From contig CACHJL010000014.1 in assembly GCA_902580135.1 (NCBI GenBank), positions 1 through 33,253 of the forward strand: a stretch of 33,253 nucleotides of DNA. The letters run 5' to 3'. The DNA is from an uncultured Pelagibacteraceae bacterium (GTDB lineage Bacteria > Pseudomonadota > Alphaproteobacteria > Pelagibacterales > Pelagibacteraceae). Numbering within the stretch: position 1 is the stretch's first letter; each line of letters opens with the position of its first letter. The notes below the pieces were generated by a model. That model worked only from the letters and a program-made list of their open reading frames with translations. It was not told the origin of the DNA and did not search any database. Of this stretch, positions 1-8,332 are shown one piece after another. A program made the translations under genes and the position numbers.

Positions 1-66
1 AACCCCAAAAGCCCAAAATATTTACAAACAATTAGAGGAGAGGGTTATGTTTTATGGATTGAATAA
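1..66 (+). CDS. 3' end of an OmpR-family response regulator (partial)
   Basis: Frame 1 is open from the window edge to TAA at 64-66 and reads NPKSPKYLQTIRGEGYVLWI plus a final Glu. This matches the end of the winged-helix DNA-binding domain of OmpR/PhoB regulators, where a conserved '(R)Y(I/L)xTxRGxGYxL' stretch forms the last beta hairpin. Only 21 codons lie in the window, so the receiver domain is not seen. The last 20 bases overlap the start of the histidine kinase gene at 47, the usual arrangement for a translationally coupled two-component pair. The assignment rests on the short conserved tail plus the kinase directly downstream. Confidence 0.8.
   Translation, partial: NPKSPKYLQTIRGEGYVLWIE
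35..44 (+). promoter_or_regulatory. Shine-Dalgarno of the histidine kinase gene
   Basis: GAGGAGAGGG ends two bases before ATG 47, with the GAGGAG part six bases upstream. It lies inside the coding region of the preceding response regulator and supports ATG 47 as the kinase start. Strong ribosome sites are uncommon in this window. Confidence 0.6.
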
Positions 67-1363
67 ATTTGTAAAAAATTTACTTCCAAAAAGATTATTT
101 TATAGAGGTCTTCTTATTGTAGCCATACCAATGCTAGTGCTTCAAGTGACTATAACTTTAGTATTTTTTGACAGTTTGTGGATAAAAACAAGCAAAGGTA
201 TGACTAAGTCTTTGGTAAGCGAGATAGTTACAATTATTGATATTTACAATAATGAAAGTGAATATAACAAAAAAATTGTAACCGACTTATACAATAAAAA
301 TTTTAGTTTTTCAGTTAGATTTTTGAAAAATGAAAAACTTCCAGATATAAAAGTAGAAAGATGGTTTAGTCCAATGGATAGAACTTTAAGAAGGGAGCTG
401 AAACCTAAAATTAATGAGTATTGGTTTAATACAATTGCTTATCAAGAGGTCGTCGATTTAAGAATCAAATTTAGAAATGGTGTTTTACAAATTTTTTTTC
501 CAAAGGAGAGAATACAAGCCTCATCGATACGAATTTTTGCATTATGGATTACATTGCCTGCAATTTTAATGATCGCAATTGCAATTATTTTTCTTAAAAA
601 TCAAACAAGACCAATTATAAAACTTGCAGAAGCATCAGAAAAATTTGGTCGTGGTGAAAATATTGAAGAATTTAGACCTTCAGGAGCACTGGAGATAAGG
701 AAGGCAGGCTTAGAATTTGACAAAATGAGACAACGAATTATGAGACATTTAAACCAAAGATCTGAGATGCTGTCAGGTATTAGTCATGATTTAAGAACAC
801 CATTAACAAGAATAAAACTACAATTAGCAATGATTAAAGATCAAAATTTATCAAAAAAACTATCCGACGATGTGGATGAAATGGAAAAAATGTTAAATGA
901 ATATCTGCAATTTGCAAGTACTGGTGCGTCAGATAAAACCGAAACTTTTGATTTGTCTGAACTTTTAAATATTATAATTCAAAAATACGAAAATCCAAAC
1001 ATAATAAAAGACTTTAATAAAAAAATTTATTTTAATGGAAGAAAAAATTTAATTCAGAGATGTATTAATAACTTAATAGATAACTCGTTAAAATATGGAA
1101 AAGAAATAAAAATAATAATTTACAAGCAATTATCTAATATAATTATATCAATAGAAGATGATGGGCCTGGTATACCAAAATCTGAGTACGAAAATGTTGT
1201 TAAACCATTTTACAAGATTGATAAAAGCAGATCAGAAACAAAATCAAGTGTCGGATTGGGTTTGTCAATTTCATCAGATATAGCAAAGTCTCATGGAGGA
1301 GATATTAGTTTTGAAAAATCAAATTTAGGTGGATTAAAGGTAAATATTACCTTGCCCGTTTAG
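47..1363 (+). CDS. EnvZ-like sensor histidine kinase
   Basis: Inner-membrane sensor kinase of a two-component system; it autophosphorylates on His and passes the phosphate to the OmpR-type regulator whose 3' end overlaps its start. Visible layout over 438 residues: a first membrane segment near 20-42, a periplasmic sensor stretch of about 120 residues, a second membrane segment near 165-185, a HAMP linker, a HisKA motif (SHDLRTP) with the phospho-acceptor His at about 247, then a HATPase_c domain with N box (NNLIDNS), G1 box (EDDGPGIP) and G2 box (GLGLSIS). ATG 47 is preceded by GAGGAG. The layout matches EnvZ-type kinases, but the stimulus cannot be read from sequence, so the symbol is withheld. 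The stop codon overlaps the convergent gene by 17 bases. Confidence 0.9.
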   Translation: MFYGLNKFVKNLLPKRLFYRGLLIVAIPMLVLQVTITLVFFDSLWIKTSKGMTKSLVSEIVTIIDIYNNESEYNKKIVTDLYNKNFSFSVRFLKNEKLPDIKVERWFSPMDRTLRRELKPKINEYWFNTIAYQEVVDLRIKFRNGVLQIFFPKERIQASSIRIFALWITLPAILMIAIAIIFLKNQTRPIIKLAEASEKFGRGENIEEFRPSGALEIRKAGLEFDKMRQRIMRHLNQRSEMLSGISHDLRTPLTRIKLQLAMIKDQNLSKKLSDDVDEMEKMLNEYLQFASTGASDKTETFDLSELLNIIIQKYENPNIIKDFNKKIYFNGRKNLIQRCINNLIDNSLKYGKEIKIIIYKQLSNIIISIEDDGPGIPKSEYENVVKPFYKIDKSRSETKSSVGLGLSISSDIAKSHGGDISFEKSNLGGLKVNITLPV

Positions 1364-1595
1364 TTTTTTTTGGAGATTTAATTTTTTTTAATTGGTCTAT
1401 TTTTTTTTCTAGAGATGCAACTCTTTTATTTAATATTTCAAATTCTTCTTTGCTAGTTAACCTCATTCTAAAAATTATTTCGTCTCTTTTGGATTTTAAT
1501 ATATTAATTACCTCATCACTAAGATCTTTATAACTTAATAATCCCTGTTCTATTAATTTTGCGAATTTATCTAGGACAAATCTTGATTTTGACAT
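1347..1595 (-). CDS. BMFP/YqiC-family (UbiK-like) coiled-coil protein
   Basis: Small protein of 82 residues: an amphipathic N-terminal half (about 1-50), then a coiled coil (LNKRVASLEKKIDQL, about 54-68) and a very basic tail (SPKKTKRAR). This is the architecture of the BMFP family (formerly DUF526, e.g. YqiC/UbiK), membrane-associated trimers linked to membrane fusogenic activity and, in enterobacteria, to ubiquinone synthesis. The length is close to the family's. It is divergent from lgt (46-base gap) and tail-to-tail with the kinase. The family call is from overall pattern; the biochemical role here is inferred. Confidence 0.65.
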   Translation of the reverse strand: MSKSRFVLDKFAKLIEQGLLSYKDLSDEVINILKSKRDEIIFRMRLTSKEEFEILNKRVASLEKKIDQLKKIKSPKKTKRAR

Positions 1596-1618
1596 AATAG
1601 TTAATTACCAAATAAATA
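1589..1618 (+). promoter_or_regulatory. possible sigma70-type promoter for lgt
   Basis: TTGACA (1589-1594, perfect -35) is followed after 18 bases by TAAATA (1613-1618, weak -10) in the divergent gap before lgt. A better TATAAT exists at 1625-1630 but is 30 bases from TTGACA, too far to pair with it. In such AT-rich DNA -10 boxes arise by chance, so this is tentative. Confidence 0.3.
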
Positions 1619-1641
1619 AATGCTTATAATAAATTTAATTA

Positions 1642-2418
1642 ATGTTTATCAATAATTTTGATCCTGTTGCATTTCAAGTGTTTTCTTTAGAAATAAGATG
1701 GTATTCTTTAGCTTATATATTTGGTCTTATTTTTGGATGGATATATTGCAATAAAATTCTGATACACGACCAAAATAAAAAAAATCAATTTGACGATTAT
1801 ATTGCTTATATAATAATTGGTATAATTATTGGGGGGAGATTGGGTTATGTCCTAATTTACAATCCCATGTATTATTTGGAAAATTTAATTGAGATACCAA
1901 TGATTTGGAATGGGGGCATGTCATTTCATGGTGCGGTAATTGGTGTTATATTTTCAACTTACCTGTTCTCTAAAAAAAATAATGAAAGTATTTTTTACTA
2001 TTTAGATTTAGTTGCTTTAACTTCACCTATCGGAATATTTTTAGGAAGGATTGCTAATTTCATTAATTCTGAACTTTATGGAAGAGAGACTGACTTAATA
2101 TGGTCAGTAAAATTTATTCAAGTCGATAGTTTGAATAGACATCCTTCTCAAATTTATGAAGCGATATTTGAAGGAATAATTTTATTTGTACTCTTGAATT
2201 TTTTGTATAACAGACTCTTAAAAAAAAATGGATTGATTTCTTCTTTATTTATTATTTTTTATTCTTTATTTAGATTTTTAATTGAATTTACTCGTGAACC
2301 AGATGTTCATCTAGGATTAATTTTTCTTAATATAAGTTTGGGCCAAATATTAAGTATTATATTCTTTGTTTCAGGTATCATTTTATTTTATAAAAATTAT
2401 GTTTTTAAAAAAAAATAG
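1642..2418 (+). CDS. lgt: prolipoprotein diacylglyceryl transferase
   Basis: Integral inner-membrane enzyme that moves diacylglycerol from phosphatidylglycerol to the lipobox Cys of prelipoproteins, the first step of lipoprotein maturation. The 258-residue protein is highly hydrophobic with about seven membrane segments. It carries the Lgt hallmarks: GGRLGYVL with the essential Arg, the HGA motif (FHGAVIG), and the signature around residues 135-153 (GRIANFINSELYGRE). RHPSQIYEA follows. Length is in the family's normal range. It starts a seven-gene plus-strand run, and its 3' end overlaps the next gene by 20 bases, which suggests translational coupling. Confidence 0.95.
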   Translation: MFINNFDPVAFQVFSLEIRWYSLAYIFGLIFGWIYCNKILIHDQNKKNQFDDYIAYIIIGIIIGGRLGYVLIYNPMYYLENLIEIPMIWNGGMSFHGAVIGVIFSTYLFSKKNNESIFYYLDLVALTSPIGIFLGRIANFINSELYGRETDLIWSVKFIQVDSLNRHPSQIYEAIFEGIILFVLLNFLYNRLLKKNGLISSLFIIFYSLFRFLIEFTREPDVHLGLIFLNISLGQILSIIFFVSGIILFYKNYVFKKK

Positions 2419-3442
2419 CAAAGTCCCACTAGACAAATTTATCAACAGAGTTTTGTATGACAAAACTAAAGGTTATTACATGAATAAAAACCCCATAGGA
2501 AATAAAGGTGATTTTATAACTTCTCCAAATATTTCAATTATGTTTTCTGAGATGATAGCAGTTTGGTTAATATCATTTTGGGAAAAAATTGGATGTCCAA
2601 AAATTTTAAATATTATTGAGCTTGGAGCGGGTAATGGCGAAATGATGTTTCAAATTTTAAAAACTACCGAAAAGTTTAATAAATTCAAATCAAGTTCTAA
2701 TTTTATTATTTATGAGAAAAGTCCACATCTAAAAAAAATACAAAAGAGTAAGATTAAATTTAGTAATATCAGATGGATTAATAATTTAAAAAAAATAAAT
2801 AACTATCCGTCAATATTTATTGCGAATGAATTTTTTGACGCTCTGCCTATTAAACAATTTATAAAAAAAAAAAGTAGTTGGTCAGAAAGGTATATAAAAA
2901 ATAACAATGAGAATTTAGAGTTTTATGAAAAAAAAACAAAAAAAGAATTTATAGAAAGATTAATAAAACAAAGGATAAATAAGAGTCAAAATTTTATAGA
3001 ATATTCACCTTTGGCAAATAAAAAGTTAACAATAATTTCAAAAATTATTAAAAAAAATAATGGAGGCTTACTAGTAATTGATTATGGTTATAATGATAAA
3101 AAAATGTTTGATACATTACAAAGTGTAAAAAAACACAAAAAAAATAGTGTTTTAAAAAATATTTATAACGCAGATATAACTCATTTAATTAATTTTTATT
3201 TTTTAAAAAAAAAAATTTCAGCTTTAAAATTAGATTCTGTAAATTTAACAACTCAACGAGAATTTTTGATAAAAATAGGAATATTAGAAAGAGCTGAAAT
3301 TATAAGTAAAAATATGCCTTTCTCAAAAAAATCAGATATTTATTTCAGACTAGATAGATTAATTGGAAAAAAACAAATGGGAGATTTATTTAAAGTTTTA
3401 TTCGCAACAAAAAAAATAAATAAATTTAATTTAGGATTTTAA
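2399..3442 (+). CDS. MidA/NDUFAF7-type SAM-dependent methyltransferase (DUF185)
   Basis: Putative class I SAM-dependent protein-arginine methyltransferase of the COG1565/DUF185 family; the mitochondrial relative NDUFAF7/MidA methylates a complex I subunit during assembly. Visible motifs: an N-terminal VPLDKFINRVLYDKTKGYY (family 'dY' region), the SAM-binding loop ELGAGNGEMM, ANEFFDALPIKQF, an EYSP element and VIDYGYND. The frame is open from ATG 2366, but ATG 2399 gives the usual N-terminus (MFLKKN..., 347 residues) and a modest 20-base overlap with lgt, so it is preferred. The gene holds two runs of eleven A (2863-2873, 3205-3215). The substrate is not known from sequence. Confidence 0.85.
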   Translation: MFLKKNSKVPLDKFINRVLYDKTKGYYMNKNPIGNKGDFITSPNISIMFSEMIAVWLISFWEKIGCPKILNIIELGAGNGEMMFQILKTTEKFNKFKSSSNFIIYEKSPHLKKIQKSKIKFSNIRWINNLKKINNYPSIFIANEFFDALPIKQFIKKKSSWSERYIKNNNENLEFYEKKTKKEFIERLIKQRINKSQNFIEYSPLANKKLTIISKIIKKNNGGLLVIDYGYNDKKMFDTLQSVKKHKKNSVLKNIYNADITHLINFYFLKKKISALKLDSVNLTTQREFLIKIGILERAEIISKNMPFSKKSDIYFRLDRLIGKKQMGDLFKVLFATKKINKFNLGF

Positions 3443-3443
3443 A

Positions 3444-4196
3444 ATGATTAAATCTAAACTTTTAAGTAAATATAAAAAAATATCTCATGGTTTTTTTAAT
3501 AAATCGGGTGGATATTCTAAGGGAATTTATAAAAGTTTAAACTGCGGACCAGGGTCTAATGATAGCAAAAAAAATATTAACAAAAACTTAAAAAAAGTTT
3601 GTAAAAAAATAGGCTGTACTAGAAATAAATTGATATTATTAAACCAATTTCATAGCAATAGAGTTTTTTTTATAAATAAAATTCCAAAAACAAAACCTAT
3701 GGGCGACTCAATGGTTACTAATAAAAATAAATTCGCTTTAGGAATTTTAACTGCAGATTGCGCTCCTATATTTATTTTTGATCCTATAAAAAATATAATT
3801 GCAGCAGTACATGCGGGATGGAAAGGCGCATATAAAAAAATTATTTTCAAAACTCTTTCTATTTTAAAAAAAAAAGGAAGCAAAATTAAAGATTTAATTG
3901 TAATTATTGGACCGTGTATATCTAAACATAATTATGAGGTAAAAAAAGATTTTTTAATTAAATTCCTTAAACAAAATAAAATAAATAGGCGTTTTTTTAC
4001 TTTTAAAAAAAAAAAAATATTTTTTAGTTTAAATAAATTTATAAGTGCTCAGCTTAAAGATATTGGGATTAAGAATATAGAAATTATTAATAAAGACACA
4101 TATTTAAAGAAAAATAATTTTTTTAGTTCTAGAAGATCTTTAAAAAATAAATACAATGATTATGGTAGAAATATTTCAGTAATTATGATTAAATAA
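3444..4196 (+). CDS. pgeF: peptidoglycan editing factor PgeF (laccase-domain, YfiH family)
   Basis: Member of the YfiH/PgeF (Cu-oxidase_4, formerly 'polyphenol oxidase') family. In E. coli PgeF removes wrongly incorporated L-Ser from muropeptide stems. Seen over 250 residues: a His in NQFHSNRV, the metal-site Cys at about 106 in LTADCAPI, the His at about 123 in VHAGWKGA, and GPCISKHNYEV. Together these form the conserved Cys/His site. It starts one base after the methyltransferase stop and reads toward prs. Codons in the C-terminal third include a run of thirteen A (4005-4017, encoding Lys), a slippage-prone tract. Family membership is clear; the exact substrate is by analogy. Confidence 0.88.
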   Translation: MIKSKLLSKYKKISHGFFNKSGGYSKGIYKSLNCGPGSNDSKKNINKNLKKVCKKIGCTRNKLILLNQFHSNRVFFINKIPKTKPMGDSMVTNKNKFALGILTADCAPIFIFDPIKNIIAAVHAGWKGAYKKIIFKTLSILKKKGSKIKDLIVIIGPCISKHNYEVKKDFLIKFLKQNKINRRFFTFKKKKIFFSLNKFISAQLKDIGIKNIEIINKDTYLKKNNFFSSRRSLKNKYNDYGRNISVIMIK

Positions 4197-4210
4197 ATTA
4201 TTCAAATAAT

Positions 4211-5143
4211 ATGAAAATTCTCACAGGAAATAGCAATAAAAAATTAAGTGGAAAAATATCTAAATATCTTAAAAATAAACTGGTTAATTCTAGTATTAGA
4301 AAATTTTCTGATGGTGAAATTTATATAGAAATAAATGAAAATATTAGAGGTAACAGTATATTTATAATTCAAGGAATATCATCGCCAGCCAATGATAATT
4401 TGATGGAACTTTTATTATGTATAGATGCACTAAAAAGATCATCAGCTAAAAATATAACTGCTGTAATTCCATATTTTGGATATGCTAGGCAAGATCGTAA
4501 GGTTGTTCCAAGAACCTCTATATCAGCAAAACTCGTTTCAAATCTGATCACAAAAGCTGGAGCTGATAGAATTGTGACAGTAGACTTGCATGCAGGACAA
4601 ATACAAGGTTTTTTTGATATTCCTGTTGATAACTTGTTTGCTACCCCAATTTTTTCTAGACACATTAAAAGAAAAATAAAAAGTAAAAATTTGATTTGTG
4701 TGGCGCCTGATGTTGGTGGAGTTGAGAGAGCAAGAGCGTTAGGAAGAAAATTAGATATAGGTTTAGCAATAATTGATAAAAGAAGACCTTCTCCAGGTAA
4801 ATCACAAGTCATGAATGTTATTGGAAATGTCAAAGGAAAAACTTGTATTATAGTTGATGATATCATTGACTCGGGAGGAACGATCGTAAATGCTGCAGAT
4901 GCCCTTTTAAAAAGAGGAGCTAAAGAAGTTCATGTATATATTACTCATGGAGTTTTAAGTGGTGAAGCTGTACGAAAAATTACAAAATCTAGAATAAAAA
5001 ATCTAGTAGTTACTGATACAATAGACAACTCCGATAAAGTAAAAAAATCAAGAAATATAGAGGTATTATCCATATCAAATTTATTAGCAGAGGCTATGAG
5101 AAGGATTTCCAATTCAACTTCTGTATCTGATCTATTCAAATAA
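4211..5143 (+). CDS. prs: ribose-phosphate pyrophosphokinase
   Basis: Cytosolic enzyme making PRPP from ribose-5-phosphate and ATP, feeding purine, pyrimidine, NAD, His and Trp synthesis. The 310-residue class I enzyme shows the N-terminal FSDGEIYIEI, the ATP-binding PYFGYARQDRK, the divalent-metal site TVDLHAGQIQGFF, the catalytic loop region (APDVGGVERARALG) and the PRPP-binding signature IIVDDIIDSGGT. Length agrees with bacterial Prs (about 310-315). It sits 14 bases after pgeF and 42 before rplY. In many alphaproteobacteria prs, rplY, pth and ychF lie together in this order, as here. Confidence 0.97.
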   Translation: MKILTGNSNKKLSGKISKYLKNKLVNSSIRKFSDGEIYIEINENIRGNSIFIIQGISSPANDNLMELLLCIDALKRSSAKNITAVIPYFGYARQDRKVVPRTSISAKLVSNLITKAGADRIVTVDLHAGQIQGFFDIPVDNLFATPIFSRHIKRKIKSKNLICVAPDVGGVERARALGRKLDIGLAIIDKRRPSPGKSQVMNVIGNVKGKTCIIVDDIIDSGGTIVNAADALLKRGAKEVHVYITHGVLSGEAVRKITKSRIKNLVVTDTIDNSDKVKKSRNIEVLSISNLLAEAMRRISNSTSVSDLFK

Positions 5144-5185
5144 TTCTTGTAAAATAAAGATTCATCAGTTAAAAACCTGCTCTTT

Positions 5186-5899
5186 ATGAGTTTAATTCAA
5201 GCTACAATTAGAAATACAAAAACTAGGGGCGAACTTAACGCTCTAAGAAAAAATGGAGAAGTTCCTGGTATAATTTATGGAGGAGAGAATGCAAACGAAA
5301 AAATTTCTCTTTCTAAAAAAGAAGTTAACAACTTAATAAATAAAGAAAATTTTTTATCTAATGTAATTTCAATTAAACTTGACGATAAAGAGCAAAAAGT
5401 TTTACCTAGAGAAATAACTTTCGATACGATTTCGGACGAGCCAAAACATATAGATTTTTTGAGAGTTGTAAAAGGGGCTAAAATAATTTTAGAAATACCT
5501 GTAAGATTTATAAATAACGAATTGTCTCCTGGATTAAAAAGAGGAGGTGTTTTAAATATAGTTAGACGTAAAGTAGAGTTAAAGTGTCCTACTGAAAATA
5601 TACCAACTGAATTAGTTGTTGATCTAGAAGGATTAGATATAGGAACAAGTATAAAAATTTCATCAATTAAATTACCTGAAAATGTTACGCCAACAATTCA
5701 AGGAAGAGACTTTGTAATAGCAACAGTTGCAGCTCCTACAATTGTCAAAGAACCTGAGAAACCTGCAGAAGCTGAAGGTGAAGATTCTGTTGCTGCCGAA
5801 GGTTCAGAAGCGGCGGTGGCGGCCGAAGGTGAAAATAAAACTGCAGAAACAGATGATAAAAAATCAGAAAATGAAAAAACTGTAGCAGAAAAAAAATAA
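5186..5899 (+). CDS. rplY: 50S ribosomal protein L25/Ctc, long form
   Basis: 5S rRNA-binding ribosomal protein, here the two-domain CTC form (237 residues; the short E. coli form is about 94). The N-terminal L25 domain (about 1-92) begins with IQATIRNTKTRGELNALRKNGEVPGIIYGG; the TL5/CTC C-terminal beta domain covers about 93-183. The last 50 or so residues are a low-complexity Ala/Glu/Lys tail (AEAEGEDSVAAEGSEAAVAA). The DNA for this tail has a GC-rich patch near 5806-5830, unlike the AT-rich surroundings. It lies in the order prs-rplY-pth-ychF common in alphaproteobacteria. Confidence 0.95.
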   Translation: MSLIQATIRNTKTRGELNALRKNGEVPGIIYGGENANEKISLSKKEVNNLINKENFLSNVISIKLDDKEQKVLPREITFDTISDEPKHIDFLRVVKGAKIILEIPVRFINNELSPGLKRGGVLNIVRRKVELKCPTENIPTELVVDLEGLDIGTSIKISSIKLPENVTPTIQGRDFVIATVAAPTIVKEPEKPAEAEGEDSVAAEGSEAAVAAEGENKTAETDDKKSENEKTVAEKK

Positions 5900-5935
5900 A
5901 ATATAACTTTGAATATTTTTCCAGAATAAAATTAT

Positions 5936-6496
5936 ATGCTGTTATTTGTAGGTTTAGGAAACCCAACTCCCAATAGTCAAAATAATAGACACAACATTGG
6001 ATTTAAAATAATTGATGCTATAAATCAAGAGTTTGGCCTTTCAAAACAAAAGCCAAAATTCAAAGGGCTTTTAACAACAGGAAATATTAAAGAAAAAAAA
6101 ATATATGCAATAAAACCTTTGACGTTTATGAATAATTCAGGGATTTGTATAAGAGAATTGTTAGAATATTTTAAAATTGATGCAGAAGATGTAATTGTTT
6201 TTCATGATGATTTAGATGTTGATTTTGGAAAAGTAAAAGCAAAATTTGGTGGATCTAACGCAGGTCATAATGGAGTAGCGTCAATAGATAAGTTTATAGG
6301 AAAAGATTATTCAAGAGTGAGGATAGGAATTGGAAAACCTAAAGAAAAAATAACAGTGTCTGACTATGTGCTAAATGATTTTAGTGAAGAAGAAAAAGAA
6401 AATTTAGAACAAATAAAAAAAAGAATCATTGATTCAATATCAATATTAATTGACAAAAAATTAGATTTATTCTCCAGCACAATAAATAATAATTAG
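5936..6496 (+). CDS. pth: peptidyl-tRNA hydrolase
   Basis: Releases tRNA from peptidyl-tRNA that drops off the ribosome, recycling tRNA; essential in bacteria. The 186-residue protein has the N-terminal signature GLGNPTPNSQNNRHNIGF containing the catalytic His, KPLTFMNNSG, VFHDDLDV with the catalytic Asp, and GGSNAGHNGVASI followed by YSRVRIGIGKP. Length matches the family (about 190). Start ATG 5936 lies directly upstream of LLFVGLGNP. The stop codon abuts the ychF start with no spacer, so the two are probably cotranslated. Confidence 0.97.
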   Translation: MLLFVGLGNPTPNSQNNRHNIGFKIIDAINQEFGLSKQKPKFKGLLTTGNIKEKKIYAIKPLTFMNNSGICIRELLEYFKIDAEDVIVFHDDLDVDFGKVKAKFGGSNAGHNGVASIDKFIGKDYSRVRIGIGKPKEKITVSDYVLNDFSEEEKENLEQIKKRIIDSISILIDKKLDLFSSTINNN

Positions 6497-7573
6497 ATGG
6501 GTTTTAAATGTGGAATAGTTGGATTACCAAATGTTGGTAAATCTACATTATTCAATGCGTTAACAAATTCTAGTAAAGCTCAAGCAGAAAATTTTCCTTT
6601 TTGTACAATAGATCCAAATATAGGAGTTGTACCAGTTCCAGATAAAAGGCTAGACGAACTAGTTTCTATTTCTAATTCAAAAAAAAAGGTTCATACTACT
6701 ATTTCGTTTGTTGATATAGCTGGATTGGTAAAAGGTGCCTCTAAAGGAGAAGGTTTGGGAAATAAATTTTTATCACATATAAGAGAAGTTGATGCAATAA
6801 TTCATATGATCAGATGTTTTGACTCCAGTGATATTCAAAATGTTAATCCAAATGTGGACCCTGTTAGAGACCTTGAAATTATTGAAACTGAAATGAAATT
6901 AGCAGATTTAGATTCGATTGAAAAAAGACTTGATAAAAAAAATAGAAAAAATCTAGATGAAAAGTTATTCAATATTTTAGAAAAAGCTAGAGATTTAATA
7001 AATAACGACCAAGATTTAGAAATTCTAAATTTAGAGTATGAAAAAAAAGAACTAAAACAATCTGCTTTATTATCTACAAAACCTAAGCTTTATATATGCA
7101 ATGTTGACGAACAAAGTATTGAAATTGGAAATGAATATACTGAAAAATTTATATCCAAGTTTGGTGAAAAAAGTACAATAATAATATCTGCAGAAATTGA
7201 AAATCAAATAAATCAACTTGGAGATAAGATCGAAAAAGAAAATTATATGAAAATGATTAATATGAAAGAAACTGGATTAAATAATTTAATTAAAAAAGGT
7301 TATGATTTATTATCACTTGAAACTTTTTTTACATCAGGTCCTGAAGAATCAAGAGCCTGGACTATTACAAAAAATTGTACTGCTCCGAAGGCCGCTGGTG
7401 AAATCCATACAGATTTCGAAAAAGGATTTATTAGAGCTGAAACTGTTTCCTATAAAGATTTTGTTGAAAATGCAGGTTGGCTTAAATCGAGAGAATCTGG
7501 AAAAATGAGACTAGAGGGTAAGGATTATATTGTTAGTGATGGAGATATTTTAAATTTTAGATTCAATACGTGA
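6497..7573 (+). CDS. ychF: redox-regulated ATPase YchF (OLA1/Obg family)
   Basis: Translation-associated P-loop NTPase of the Obg superfamily; YchF/Ola1 prefers ATP over GTP and binds the ribosome. Seen over 358 residues: Walker A GLPNVGKST near residue 8, G3 region FVDIAGLVKGASKGEGLGN, a helical coiled-coil insert (about 120-200), NVDE at the G4 position where GTPases have NKxD, and a C-terminal TGS domain (FFTSGPEESRAWTI onward). The altered G4 motif is the normal family feature. It is the last gene of the first plus-strand run and overlaps the convergent petC by 24 bases. Confidence 0.97.
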   Translation: MGFKCGIVGLPNVGKSTLFNALTNSSKAQAENFPFCTIDPNIGVVPVPDKRLDELVSISNSKKKVHTTISFVDIAGLVKGASKGEGLGNKFLSHIREVDAIIHMIRCFDSSDIQNVNPNVDPVRDLEIIETEMKLADLDSIEKRLDKKNRKNLDEKLFNILEKARDLINNDQDLEILNLEYEKKELKQSALLSTKPKLYICNVDEQSIEIGNEYTEKFISKFGEKSTIIISAEIENQINQLGDKIEKENYMKMINMKETGLNNLIKKGYDLLSLETFFTSGPEESRAWTITKNCTAPKAAGEIHTDFEKGFIRAETVSYKDFVENAGWLKSRESGKMRLEGKDYIVSDGDILNFRFNT

Positions 7574-8332
7574 CCAAATTTTTTTCATACTAAAGTAAAC
7601 TAATATACTTATAATTACTAAATATATAATTACTCTAAATCCAAATTTATGCCTTTGTTCTAAATGTGGCTCTGCAGCCCACATTAAAAAAGTTACAACA
7701 TCTTTTGACATTTGCTCAGTTGTAGCCTTGGTTCCATCTGAATACTCAAGTAGATCATCTGATAACGGTGAAGACATTTTTATTTTATTCCCATACATAT
7801 ATTTATTGTAATAAACTCCATCATCTAGTTTTATATCTGCTGGAGGGTCATCATACCCAAGTAATAGAGAATAAATATAATCTGCTCCACCTTTTCTAGC
7901 CTTAACTAGTACAGACATATCTGGCGGATACGCTCCTCCATTCGCAGCCTTTGCCTCTTGATCGTTTGCATATGGTGAAACAAACTTATCAGAAAGCCTT
8001 GCTGGTCTTGTAAACATTTCACCAGTGCTATCAGGGCCATCTATTACCTCAAAATTAGAGGCTATTGCTTTAGCTTCCTCCTCAGAAAACTCCGGACCAC
8101 CTTTTTCTGCTAGATTTCTGTAGCTTAAATACTTGACCGAATGACAAGATGCACATACTTCATTATATACCTGGTATCCTCTTTGCAGCGAGGCTCTATC
8201 AAATTTTCCAAAAAAACTTTTAAAACTCCAATCAACTTTTAAAAGTTCTGCTGAACTTTCTGCAAAAACTTTTACATAATTTAAATTTGATATTAGAGAT
8301 ATAAATAATAAAATTTTTAAGAATTTTTTCAC
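7550..8332 (-). CDS. petC: cytochrome c1 of the bc1 complex
   Basis: Haem c subunit of ubiquinol:cytochrome c reductase; it takes electrons from the Rieske protein and passes them to cytochrome c. The 260-residue precursor has a cleavable signal peptide (about 1-24, hydrophobic, ending VFA), a single c-type haem site CASCH (Cys60, Cys63, His64), the Met-containing PPDMSVL segment expected to hold the axial Met, and a C-terminal membrane anchor (about 234-252) with a basic cytoplasmic end. The start overlaps the petB stop by four bases. It is the last gene of the petA-petB-petC operon. The 3' end overlaps ychF. Confidence 0.96.
   Translation of the reverse strand: MKKFLKILLFISLISNLNYVKVFAESSAELLKVDWSFKSFFGKFDRASLQRGYQVYNEVCASCHSVKYLSYRNLAEKGGPEFSEEEAKAIASNFEVIDGPDSTGEMFTRPARLSDKFVSPYANDQEAKAANGGAYPPDMSVLVKARKGGADYIYSLLLGYDDPPADIKLDDGVYYNKYMYGNKIKMSSPLSDDLLEYSDGTKATTEQMSKDVVTFLMWAAEPHLEQRHKFGFRVIIYLVIISILVYFSMKKIWSRIESKI

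Noticed and set aside
1625..1630. TATAAT box upstream of lgt
   Set aside because: No matching -35 at 16-18 bases (position 1602-1607 reads TAATTA); such boxes are common by chance in this composition.
4369..4866. 165-codon open frame on the minus strand inside prs
   Set aside because: It is the antisense shadow of a strongly conserved gene. Its product has no domain, and prs explains the sequence fully.
5745..5966. Minus-strand frame over the end of rplY rich in Leu/Phe/Pro
   Set aside because: Composition is a mirror of the Ala/Glu/Lys tail of L25; no start signal or family.
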